From Owenia fusiformis (Eukaryota > Annelida > Polychaeta > Sabellida > Oweniidae): a stretch of DNA of 64,000 bases. How positions within the stretch are numbered: position 1 is the first letter of the stretch; every line of letters begins with the position of its first letter. The stretch lies in NCBI GenBank assembly GCA_903813345.2, contig CAIIXF020000001.1:34439366-34503365 (forward strand). Reading direction: 5' to 3'. Of this stretch, positions 55,047-64,000 are shown in pieces. Both the position numbers and the translations under genes were made by a program. Under the pieces are notes generated by a model. The model was not told where the DNA came from. It saw only the letters and a program-made list of their open reading frames with translations, and did no database searches.

Positions 55047-55530
55047 TCGCCCCATTGCTGCAGGCCTACAAGTTTTATCTTACCCTGGTTGTATTAAGGC
55101 CAAGGTTTTAAAAACTAATAGAAAATACAAGTACATGTAAGATGTACTACTAGCGTTACATTACCGTTGTCTTTCTAGATACCGTTGTCAAATATTACCG
55201 TTGTCATCTCGATTTTAGAGCACATTTGACCCACATTTACCGTTGTCATTTTTACAGTATCCGTTGTCCCATGCCATATATCTTGATCATTTAAATTGAA
55301 GCTTTTATTTAGATGGTAGAAGATTATCAACTATACGGTGAGTACCAAGACACTTTTATTGATTCGTGTGCCAAATAAATTTAATATACGTGCTCTATTG
55401 AACTTATAATTCGTGAAAATCAAATCGAATACGAACCTGTGTCAGCCATTTGTGACAACGGCATCTGACTTTACCGTAGTCAGGCTATTCCGGTGTGATT
55501 AAGGTACAGCTGGAATATAACATTTTGGTA

Positions 55531-55859
55531 AAAAATTGCTATACCTGCACATGTTATTTTCTGGTACACTATAAAGTATGAAGGCATTTGTTAATTTCTT
55601 TGCTTTTTTCAGGAAAGTATCATAACATTGTCTTCTTTTAGTATATCTGGTAAGAGGTCAATGGGAACTCCAGGAAATTCTGATATTTCACACTTTCTAT
55701 TTTTCCAAATTTTCTTTCAAAGTTTCCAGACAACACATGAGCTACCATTGACCTGTTTCCAGGTTGAGTAAAAGTCCTGAAAAAAGCAAGGAAATACACA
55801 CATGCCTTCATACTTACTTTTGTACCAGAAAATAACAATGTGCAGGTATAGCAATTTTT
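55531..55859. mobile_element. 329-bp foldback MITE
   Basis: The arms of about 85 bp begin AAAAATTGCTATACCTGCAC and mirror TGCAGGTATAGCAATTTTT at the right, with TTATTTTCTGGTAC and GCTTTTTTCAGGA also mirrored. There are a few differences between arms. No coding capacity. Confidence 0.75.
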
Positions 55860-55860
55860 A

Positions 55861-56622
55861 TTATCGTACCTAATAAAGGTACGATATTGTCGTCAGCTTG
55901 ACGGGCGGCGGGCGGGCGGCGTCTCACTTTTCAGCTTGTCTACAGGTTTCCAGCCAAACCATTTGACAGATTCATCTGAAATTTTCAGGAATGTTTCTAC
56001 GTATCAAAGTTAAGAACTAATTAGTTTTTGGGCATTCTGGGTAAATTTTAAGGTGGCCATTTTGGATTTTCCGTCCTAAAATCTTCACTTTCAAGACTTG
56101 TCTACAGGTTTCCAGCCAAACCATTTGACGGATTCATCTGAAATTTTCAGGAATGTTTCTACGTATCAAAGTTAAGAACTGATTAGTTTTTGGGCATTCT
56201 GGGTAAATTTTAAGGTGGCCATTTTGGATTTTCCGTCCTAAAATCTTCACTTTCAAGACTTGTCTACAGGTTTCCAGCCAAACCATTTGACGGATTCATT
56301 TGAAATTTACAGGGATGTTTCTACGTATCAAAGTTAACAACTGATTAGTTTTTGGGCATTCTGGGTAAAATTTAAGGTGGCCATTTTGGATTTTCCGTCC
56401 TAAAATCTTCACTTTCAAGACTTGTCTACAGGTTTCCAGGCAAACCATTTGATGGATTCATTTGAAATTTACAGGGATGTTTCTACATATCAAAGTTAAC
56501 AACTGATTAGTTTTTGGGCATTCTGGGTTAATTTTAAGGTGGCCATTTTGGATTTTCCGTCCTAAATTCTTCACTGTCACATTGCTGTGTTTTAGGTATG
56601 ATATTGTTCACGTCTGTGCCTT
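55861..56622 (+). mobile_element. Family D element, 4 units of 162 bp
   Basis: Starts TTATCGTACCTAATAAAGG with hairpin CGTACC/GGTACG (55865-55883) and a GGGCGGC tract. Units begin at 55941, 56103, 56265 and 56427 (TACAGGTTTCCAG), exactly 162 apart. It ends TTTTAGGTATGATATTG...GTCTGTGCC. Confidence 0.85.
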
Positions 56623-56639
56623 GTTTACCAAAATGTTAC

Positions 56640-56790
56640 TTTCCAGCTGAACCTTAATTCTCCTGAAGTGTCTGGAGAACCTTAAATTTTAAGGCTATTT
56701 AGCCAAAATGCTAAAGAGCCTTAAAATTTAAGGCTATTTAGCTGTGAACATAGTATTTTGGCTAGAGAGCCTTGGGGTTTATAATCCGTG
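56640..56790. repeat. AT-rich palindromic repeat CCTTAAATTTTAAGGC
   Basis: CTTAAATTTTAAGGCTATTT and CTTAAAATTTAAGGCTATTT recur with AGAGCCTT motifs. Confidence 0.55.
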
Positions 56791-57100
56791 TTTATATTGT
56801 TTTTTAATGATGTTTACGTAATCTAGACAATAAAACAACATTTCTGTGTAAATTCATCACTCTGGTAATATATTAATAATAATAATAACTTAAAGTGGGA
56901 ATATCGACTGCCGAGTCGTATCCATTGATCCTGGGCCTATCGTAAAATGAAAGCTTTGAATATGTTGTTGCCTTCAAAACTGTATCTATTTTCCATGTAT
57001 GCAACTAGAATTTGTGCACATACCTTATATCGATCGATAATGGCAAAGGAAAATCCTCCAATTTTTCGTCTTCATTTCTCCTTTCGTCTCCGCCATTTTT
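56791..57100. other. Unassigned sequence between family D copies
   Basis: No gene recognised. The plus-strand frame from 56947 has no motif. GCAAAGGAAAATCC and CCGCCATTTT lie just before the D copy. Confidence 0.35.
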
Positions 57101-58513
57101 TTATCGTACCTAATAAAGGTACGATATTGTCGTCAGCTTGACGAGCGGCGGCGGCGGGCGGGCGGCGTCTCACTTTTCAGGTTGTCTACAGGTTTCCAGC
57201 CAAACCATTTGACAGATTCATCTGAAATTTCAGGAATGTTTCTACGTATCAAAGTTAAGAACTGATTTGTTTTTTGGCATTCTGGGTAAATTTTAAGGTG
57301 GCCATTTTGGATTTTCCGTCCTAAAATCTTCACTTTCAAGACTTGTCTACAGGTTTCCAGCCAAACCATTTGACGGATTCATCTGAAATTTTCAGGGATG
57401 TTTCTACGTATCAAAGTTAAGAACTGATTAGTTTTTTGGCATTCTGGGTAAAATTTAAGGTGGCCATTTTGGATTTTCCGTCCTAAAATCTTCACTTTCA
57501 AGACTTGTCTACAGGTTTCCAGCCAAACCATTTGACGGATTCATTCGAAATTCTCAGGGATGTTTCTACATATCAAAGTTAACAACTGATTAGTTTTTGG
57601 GCATTCTGGGTAAATTTTAAGGTGGCCATTTTGGATTTTCCGTCCTAAAATCTTCACTTTCAAGACTTGTCTACAGGTTTCCAGCCAAACCATTTGACGG
57701 ATTCATCTGAAATTTTCAGGGATGTTTCTACGTATCAAAGTTAAGAACTGATTAGTTTTTTGGCATTCTGGGTAAAATTTAAGGTGGCCATTTTGGATTT
57801 TCCGTCCTAAAATCTTCACTTTCAAGACTTGTCTACAGGTTTCCAGCCAAACCATTTGACGGATTCATTCGAAATTTACAGGGATGTTTCTACATATCAA
57901 TGTTAACAACTGATTAGTTTTTGGGCATTCTGGGTAAATTTTAAGGTGGCCCTTTTGGATTTTCCGTCCTAAAATCTTCACTTTCAAGACTTGTCTACAG
58001 GTTTCCAGCCAAACCATTTGACGGATTCATCTGAAATTTTCAGGGATGTTTCTACGTATCAAAGTTAAGAACTGATTAGTTTTTTGGCATTCTGGGTAAA
58101 ATTTAAGGTGGCCATTTTGGATTTTCCGTCCTAAAATCTTCACTTTCAAGACTTGTCTACAGGTTTACAGCCAAACCATTTGACGGATTCATTTGAAATT
58201 TACAGGGATGTTTCTACGTATCAAAGTTAACAACTGATTAGTTTTTGGGCATTCTGGGTTAATTTTAAGGTGGCCATTTTGGATTTTCCGTCCTAAAATC
58301 TTCACTTTCAAGACTTGTCTACAGGTTTCCAGCCAAACCATTTGATGGATTCATCTGAAATTTTCAGGGATGTTTCTACGTATCAAAGTTAAGAATTGAT
58401 TAGTTTTTGGGCATTCTGGGTAAATTTTAAGGTGGCCATTTTGGATTTTCCGTCCTAAATTCTTCACTGTCACACTGCTGTGTTTTAGGTACGATATTGT
58501 TCACGTCTGTGCC
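57101..58513 (+). mobile_element. Family D element, 8 units of 162 bp
   Basis: Same start as the first copy (CGTACC/GGTACG hairpin 57105-57123, GCGGCGGCGGGC tract). Units begin at 57187, 57348, 57510, 57672, 57834, 57996, 58158 and 58320. Every second unit shares variants (TTTTTTGGCATT versus TTTTTGGGCATT), pointing to expansion as 324-bp dimers. It ends TTTTAGGTACGATATTG...GTCTGTGCC. Confidence 0.9.
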
Positions 58514-58829
58514 TTATTTATTAGCCTAAACCGGAAGTTTGTTCTCTGTCGTCCGCGCAATTTTTTTACTTTTATTTCAGATTACGCTTCAGTTTCAACT
58601 TTTAATGCTTTCTAATAATCTTCAAGTGATTTCTATGAGAAAGTTTTCGTAAAAAGACTCACACTGTCAGAGATTTTATCGATTCAAGCGGCCAGAAAAA
58701 TTAGTTTCAATTTCACCCGCTAGGTGTTTCGACGTCGACTTGGAAAGAATTTGAAAAAATCTATGAGTGGGACTCCTTGTATTGAATTGTAGATTCTAAA
58801 CGATTTGCCATTATGCATACATTTTTATA
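58514..58829. other. Unassigned sequence
   Basis: CCGGAAGTTTGTTCTCTG occurs at the left; a similar AAGTTTGTTCTCTG occurs at 59212. No gene. Confidence 0.35.
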
Positions 58830-58937
58830 AAATAGGAATAAGGAAGAAGATGTTAGACCAAACTTCGCCCCGATAGCTCAGAAAAGGTAAAATTTCTCCA
58901 TTTTTCTCTCCACAGACCTTAGAGCCGCTTTAAGTTC
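58830..58937 (+). repeat. Copy of the element inserted in the LINE at 46672-46976
   Basis: AAGAAGATGTTAGACCAAAC, GATAGCTCA and TTTTTCTCTCCACAGACCTT match its right part, ending TTTAAGTT. Confidence 0.6.
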
Positions 58938-58994
58938 ATTTACTTCAGAGTAAAATGTTTTATTTTATTTTTACTCTGAAGTAAATGAACTTAA
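58930..58994. other. 26-bp perfect hairpin
   Basis: 58930-58955 (starts TTAAGTTCATTTACTTCAGA) pairs exactly with 58969-58994 across a 13-base loop. Confidence 0.8.
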
Positions 58995-59114
58995 GTTATT
59001 ATTACTATCAATAAAACAACAGTATCTAAGGTTTTTCGACACAGAATGCCACTTAAAATGATTACACATGTATATCACTACATAGTTGCAAAATTTAGGA
59101 CCATGCATATACAA

Positions 59115-59182
59115 GCCACTCTCGTCTAGTGGTTATGGCGTTCGCCTAGTACTCCCACGGCGCTGGTTCGATTCTACGTTGG
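59115..59182 (+). tRNA. Degenerate tRNA-Val-like sequence with Pol III boxes (SINE head)
   Basis: TCTAGTGGTTATGGCG matches an A box and GGTTCGATTC a B box. GTTCGCCT is the 5' side of a Val anticodon stem, but the 3' side does not pair and the T-stem is broken. A run of T residues (59187-59194) follows like a Pol III terminator. It is not a functional tRNA; a SINE promoter is the best reading. Confidence 0.5.
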
Positions 59183-59199
59183 TACATTTTTTTTATTAT

Positions 59200-59999
59200 G
59201 AACAACAAACCAAAAGTTTGTTCTCTGAGGTCCCGAGATTATGTACACCATTTCTTAAAAATTCATGGGCTAGCTGCCTCGCTCCAACGCTCAACCATCC
59301 ATGTTTATTGAAATTAATCACTTGTATTGGCTTTGCTATATTCTCAAGCTTACAGAATACAGGGAATCCCATTTGAAGGTGGCAAAAAGTTTGATGAAGA
59401 CCTGGGGATGAAGAAAAGGATCTTGTTATATTCTAGATACAGCACATCATGATGCAGTTTATCGGGAATGCAGGGACATCAGCCCGGGGACATCAGAGAA
59501 TACACTTCCAAATCTATTGCCTATCAGATTCCAATGCCGATTTTTTAGGATTTTTCAAATGACAAGAGCCACTTCAACCTCAAAAGTCCTTCATTTGTAT
59601 CAAAGTTTTTTTAGGCTAGCCTCCAATTCATCAATAAATGTGACCCCAACACCATTCTCCCAAGGGCTTATTCTAAATGTTTACTGATTAGTAAAATTGA
59701 ACAAGTATATGACTGCTCCAAGTAGCAGCACCACGAATGTTTACTGAACCTTTAAAAAGCCAAATTTAGACTGAGGATTGAAAAGGTTCTAAGAACTTTT
59801 ATTTTTCTCGGTAGACTGGAAGTTTACGAGTGGAGTAAAAAGTGATAATGTTCTTTTTATGGAGTGGGGAAGTCAAAACAGTTCTTTTTGGAAGTCATGC
59901 ATTCAAAGATCATTAAGAAGCATTTAAAATCAAATCCACGGCAAAATTGAAATGACTGAAATCTTTGTATGTTTTCTTCTTCATCTTCTTCGCGGACCT
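59200..59999. other. Unassigned sequence
   Basis: No recognised gene or repeat beyond the TTCTCTGAGGTC motif near 59220 that resembles CTCAGAGAAGAC at 59998. Confidence 0.35.
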
Positions 60000-60398
60000 C
60001 AGAGAAGACACTTCCGGTTAAATAATCGGTGAGTTTATCAATCAAAAAATATATTTTTATGAATTTCTCCAGTATCTGCTTAAATATGGTATGTAAAGGG
60101 GACATGCCATTAAGAGGCCATTCTCTGACTTAGTCATTTTTTCAAAAGTCTGAAAATAAAAAAAGACATGAAAAGTTCTAAAATATTCTGAATAACAAGT
60201 TGAATATATATATTTAATGATGGCACAAGCAAAAGTCTGAAAATTAACATGAAATGAAGTGTTTTGACAGATGCAAAAGATGGTAGATTTGTGATGAAGA
60301 AATAGAGGTTTTTGCAGTAACAACACAATTACCTCCAAGTTATCCGTTATGAGAGGCTGAGGACTAAACTTGACATAATTTTCAATCTCAGATTATCA

Positions 60399-61355
60399 CA
60401 GTACTGTCAACCCCTAAAGATTTTCTCGCGGGACAGATTTTTTAGACCCAGTGCCCAAAATTCGCGGGATTTTGCGGGACATCTACTAAATTCGCGGGAT
60501 TTCGCGGGACATTTAAGGGATTTGCGTGATTGCGCTAATAGGCCAACTTTTTTTCTCAAATTCGCGGGACCATTCGAGGGACAAACACCCTAATTGCGGG
60601 ATAGTTAACAGGTTTAACGCCAAAAACTTGATAGAGGGACAGATTTTTTAGACAAAGTGCCCTAAATTTGCGGGATTTCGCGGGACATTCACCTAAATTT
60701 GCAGGATGTCCCGGGACATTCAAGGATTTGCGTTTTATTTGAAGCTTCTAGCTCAATTTTGAAGGATACATACATTTTTGTGAATTCAAAACAAATCTTA
60801 CACGTTTTCTCATAATCTAATTATGTTATATATTCGTATTTTTCGTTTTTTGGGTACCCGTTTTTTGACCGGGTACCGGGTACGAAGTTTGAACCCAGCA
60901 TGGAGGATTTACTATCCGGTACCCGGTTTTTCTACAAACCCTTTCTAGATATCAGCGTCCATTTATTGTAACTCGCGTTTGCTAACATTTGCTCAGTTCT
61001 GAGATGAAGGCCACATGGATAGTAAAAAGGCCAACGTTAGAACTATTTTTGACCTACATCCCTATTTTCGTAATTAAAATGAAAGTTGAAACCAACCCTC
61101 TTTATTTTGATACCAAACAACAGCATGCTAGGTACTTAAAATTAGGTAAACTTTACTCCTCAAAAGTGCAAAAACTTGGCTTCTTATATAGATAAGATAA
61201 TCACAATATAGGGGATTGCAACAATTTCGGAAATTCGCGGAGGTCAAAACCACATTTGCGGGACTTCGCGGGACATTGCGGGACACGCGAATTAGCCTAA
61301 TTTTGATCAAATTCGCGGGATAATCCCGCCATTCGCGGGACACTTGACAGCTCTG
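60399..61355. mobile_element. hAT-like element rich in CGCGGGA repeats
   Basis: The left end CAGTACTGTCAA and, on the other strand, the right end CAGAGCTGTCAA are imperfect inverted repeats. TTATCA flanks both (60393-60398, 61356-61361). TTCGCGGGA and related motifs recur many times on both sides (60430-60720 and 61230-61340), in inverted orientation. An open frame at 60989-61195 is unrecognised. It includes the CGGGTACC dispersed repeat at 60855-60935. Confidence 0.6.
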
Positions 61356-61361
61356 TTATCA

Positions 61362-63603
61362 GTAGTATCTTACTTAAGCCGGACAGCCACTCTAAATGTA
61401 TATGGAGCCCATAAGATTCATTTTTCTCAATTGAAGTCACTATTTCTGCTTTTTAGCTTCAGAGGATAGGAGGTACATGAACATGCTTAGTTAACCTAGA
61501 TCACAAGCCTTACCACAAATATAAAGTATATAGGAATAGAGTTGATATGTGTGAAAACCTTAAACTTCCCATTTTATTTGGGATGGAACTTGTGGACCAT
61601 GTGTATTTCTAACATCTTCACATGTGCATGGATCTAAAATTGTGGCAGCCATCTTGGATTTGTCATATTATGTGGACATGGTTTTGGTTGTGCTGAATTT
61701 GTTTCAAAATAACATTTCTTGTATACCTTCGATAAGTGAGATAGGCATTTGAAATTAAATACAGATAGTATACTTGACATTTAATGCAGTAAACAGTAAT
61801 ACAATTTATTCTTACATAATAAGTGAGTCCAGACAAAAAGTTGTTACTGTGTTAGTTTAACTGGGCATAAATTACACTCATTGGCCTTGGTTTTCTTAAT
61901 TGGCTTGGATAAAATGTTGTTCTGTTTATTCAGAAAAGGAGTATAGTTCAATATACAAGTTCACATTCGTTCCATCCTCTTGTAGAAATGAATCTCATAT
62001 TATTTCATCTCAAATAGAGAACACAAAAATATAATAAAAAACAAGTTTCTATTAATTGCAAAAGTTAGCTTCTATGTCATGACTGAGTTTGGGTTCCGCT
62101 TCTAGGGAAAAAATATCCATCTGGAAATATCATATACACTCCATATTTAATCCTCCCAGTAAATAACATTGATATACAGTATACAAGTATATATGACATC
62201 GAGGATCTGGGGTTTGGGTAATGTGAGACATGAGGCCACTTGTCTTTTTGAATCTCATATTCAATATTCTTCCTTTAAACCCTCATATTTAATATTTTTG
62301 GAGTGGTAATTCAATTATGTACATATTTTTTATTCTTTATCCCATAGTTGAACTCTGTTCTGCTCTGTTAGGTAACATGAAAACATATTTATGATATTTT
62401 GCAAATGTGTGGAAAAAGTGATATCTGTGGAATACGGAAAATATTTCACAGATATCACCTTTTGGCAGGGATTCGAAAACTACCACCAATATGATGTCTT
62501 TTGTTACATAGTGATTTCATGACATCACGGGGATGAATGAATGGATGTTGTTTTGATATGCTTTGTTTAGTTTTAGAGGTGAACTATGGGAAAAATAGAA
62601 CATCCTATGAATTTTCGTGATATTGTGTTAATCCAACTCATTGATATCAATATCTGCGCTAATTCGCTATGCTAACTTGGCAAGATATTGATATCACCTC
62701 GGAGATAAAGATGAAATCATTTAAAATCATATGATATCCTATACATATCCTTTACTGTGCCACAACTTTCTTATATGTTATATATTTTGGCACAGGCCAT
62801 CATTTATTTTCCTTGAATTCATGATTTTGTTCCTCGTTTTAGAAATGAGAGGAAATCTTTGATTTTCCTTGTATTTAAGTTGCTTAAATGTTGCCCTGTG
62901 ATAATTGATAAAATTCAATAGTAATCCATTACATTCACAGTTGAAATGTACCCATTCCTAGCCCAGAACCTACCAAAATAGCATTTGCATTTTGTCAATA
63001 TTGCCCTATGTGCTTTTCCATGAAAATAATTTTAATCGTATCTTTTCTTCAGTATTTCATATATTACAGTTTAATATATTTAAATTGGTTAATATTTATA
63101 TACTATTTACTTAGACAACAATAAATAAAGAATTTTTTGTAAAAACACCAAAAATTGTATATGATCTTTAAATGACTGTTGTGTGAACATCAAAGGTCAA
63201 AATTCGCTGAAATTGTATTTTTATAAAGCACAAATGATTTTTCTTCAATATGATATGCATTATTATCTTTTATCTTTAGGGGCTAAATAGGGCCCTTAAT
63301 GACACCCGTCCTTTGTGTTGATTGTTAAATTACAAAATAGGTTGGGTAAAGATTAAGTCGTTTGATCTCGTCCCATGGAGCAATATATTTTGTCATTTCC
63401 GTCCCCTAGCTAGGCCTAATTATAAATCTCCATTTTTGCAATGATTCAACACAAGAAGTATCTGACCCCCCTCTAAATAAGTGTAACTTGGTACAGCCCA
63501 TTTCACTGTTTTATTGCGTCAGACAAACCCCAAAAATAAGAAATCAGGAGACCATTGTGCAATGATATATATTGGCGCCAGATGTTTTAAGATTTGATAA
63601 GAA
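61362..63603. other. AT-rich sequence with one notable hairpin
   Basis: No gene or repeat family recognised. GTGATATCTGTG (62418-62429) pairs exactly with CACAGATATCAC (62447-62458). Confidence 0.4.
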
Positions 63604-63701
63604 TTTACATACCATATTTAAGCAGATACTGGAGAAATTCATAAAAATATATTTTTTGATTGATAAACTCACCGATTATTTAACCGGAAGTGTCTTCTCT
63701 G

Positions 63702-64000
63702 TGTTGTTGTAAAATTGAGTATATGTCATTTGAAACCCTCTCTAACAGAATTTTTTTATAAACTAACGGTTACCTGTATTTTACAGGCGGGCAGGCGACC
63801 CAGGCGGGCGCTTTTTTTTCATAGGGGTGGTAGCAGACTTGCCAACCTAAAGTGAAAAATTTTCGGGAGATTTAAAAAAAATTGCGGTACTTTTACCGTA
63901 GTTTTTTTCAAAATCCGGGCGTTTTTGCGGTAAATGTTGAAATAAAACGGGAGTTTTTACGGGAGATTTCACAAGATAGCACCCATTTGTTAGGGAAATA
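63702..64000. other. Unassigned sequence at the window end
   Basis: A GGCGGGCAGGCGACCCAGGC tract at 63786 is followed by TTGCCAACCTAAAGTG and AGCGG/CGGGAG motifs that look like the start of another hAT-like element running off the window. Confidence 0.35.

Larger units (their letters stand above)
51269..55493. mobile_element. 4.2-kb block bounded by 48-bp perfect inverted repeats and GACAACGG subterminal motifs
   Basis: 51269-51316 is the exact reverse complement of 55446-55493 (starts CCGGAATAGCCTGACTACGG). Beyond the arms, GACAACGG or GACAATGG recurs at about 51491, 51515, 51538 and 51577 on the left; the complement CCGTTGTC recurs five times at 55155-55270 on the right. Clustered, oppositely oriented subterminal motifs are typical transposase-binding sites. 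No transposase is recognised and no TSD is clear. Family D-like and family A copies lie inside. Confidence 0.65.
60000..63701. mobile_element. 3.7-kb block bounded by 98-bp perfect terminal inverted repeats
   Basis: 60000-60097 (starts CAGAGAAGACACTTCCGG) is the exact reverse complement of 63604-63701. No TSD is evident beside CAG ends. No transposase is recognised. It encloses the element at 60399-61355. The minus-strand frames at 59857 and 60057 run through the left repeat and have no motif. Confidence 0.7.

Noticed and set aside
55861-58513. CRISPR-like regular array
   Set aside because: Repeats of 162 bp without alternating unique spacers, in an animal genome.
59115-59182. Functional tRNA-Val gene
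   Set aside because: The anticodon stem and T-stem do not pair; only Pol III boxes are preserved.

Overview
This window reads as AT-rich, intron-and-repeat-dominated nuclear DNA from an animal, most likely an aquatic invertebrate. That inference rests on nested LINE retrotransposons, Penelope-type-like reverse transcriptase remnants, hAT-, mariner- and Harbinger-like non-autonomous elements with target-site duplications (TSDs), and tRNA-like heads. There are no operons, ribosome-binding sites or dense genes. The phylum cannot be fixed from the sequence. There is no complete host gene; only three short candidate first exons with consensus splice donors (4614-4713 +, 33406-33501 -, 43936-43989 +) look like host coding sequence. 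Almost everything else is mobile or repetitive. || Recurring families (letters used below). Family A starts CTAGAAAAACAGCAACTCC and ends CGAACTTCGTTCGGTGGGAT. Family B starts with a related head (ACGCCAAAGCGT hairpin) and has a similar tail. Family C starts TAGGACCCACGGTCC and ends GGCTCACTGTGTGAGCC. Family D starts with a CGTACC/GGTACG hairpin and has 162-bp internal units. All have a small terminal hairpin, internal tandem units carrying a GGCGGCCATTTT-type core, and a GC-rich tetranucleotide-type tract (GGAC)n or (GGGCGGC)n near one end. They look like diverged members of one non-autonomous element superfamily. A reverse-transcriptase (RT) segment sits at the (GGAC)n tract of a family C copy and an RT fragment sits at the same place in a family A copy, in the same relative orientation. 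|| Layout. 1-6.3 kb: a TA-flanked inverted-repeat element, an inverted-repeat element holding family A/B pieces and a tRNA-like sequence, a LINE 3' end, a candidate exon and a family B copy. 6.3-10.1 kb: a LINE fragment split in frame by a 2.5-kb mariner-like element that itself carries four nested insertions. 10.8-12.5 kb: inverted 17-mer arrays, duplicated GGTCAAA-rich units and a GGACCT array. 12.9-17.6 kb: a Harbinger-like element (TTA TSD) filled with arrays and a precisely bounded family C insertion. 20.8-21.6 kb: a hAT-like element. 22.2-23.1 kb: a family A insertion carrying an RT fragment. 23.5-31.6 kb: a giant near-perfect palindrome with 3,449-bp arms and a 1,189-bp spacer, each arm holding a family C copy with a 267-codon RT ORF. 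31.6-38.2 kb: further family C/D-like, minisatellite, A and B arrays. 39.9-43.8 kb: three related arrays, one inverted. 45.8-50.3 kb: a foldback element next to a RNase H-bearing LINE with a 1,091-codon ORF. 51.3-55.5 kb: an inverted-repeat-bounded block with GACAACGG subterminal repeats that contains the largest family A copy. 55.5-58.5 kb: a foldback element and two family D copies. 59-64 kb: a tRNA-like head and a 3.7-kb block bounded by 98-bp perfect inverted repeats. || How the parts work together: LINE and RT remnants are the only protein-coding mobile parts. The hAT-, mariner- and Harbinger-like pieces have no transposase here and would depend on enzymes encoded elsewhere. The relative ages of many insertions can be read from the nesting.
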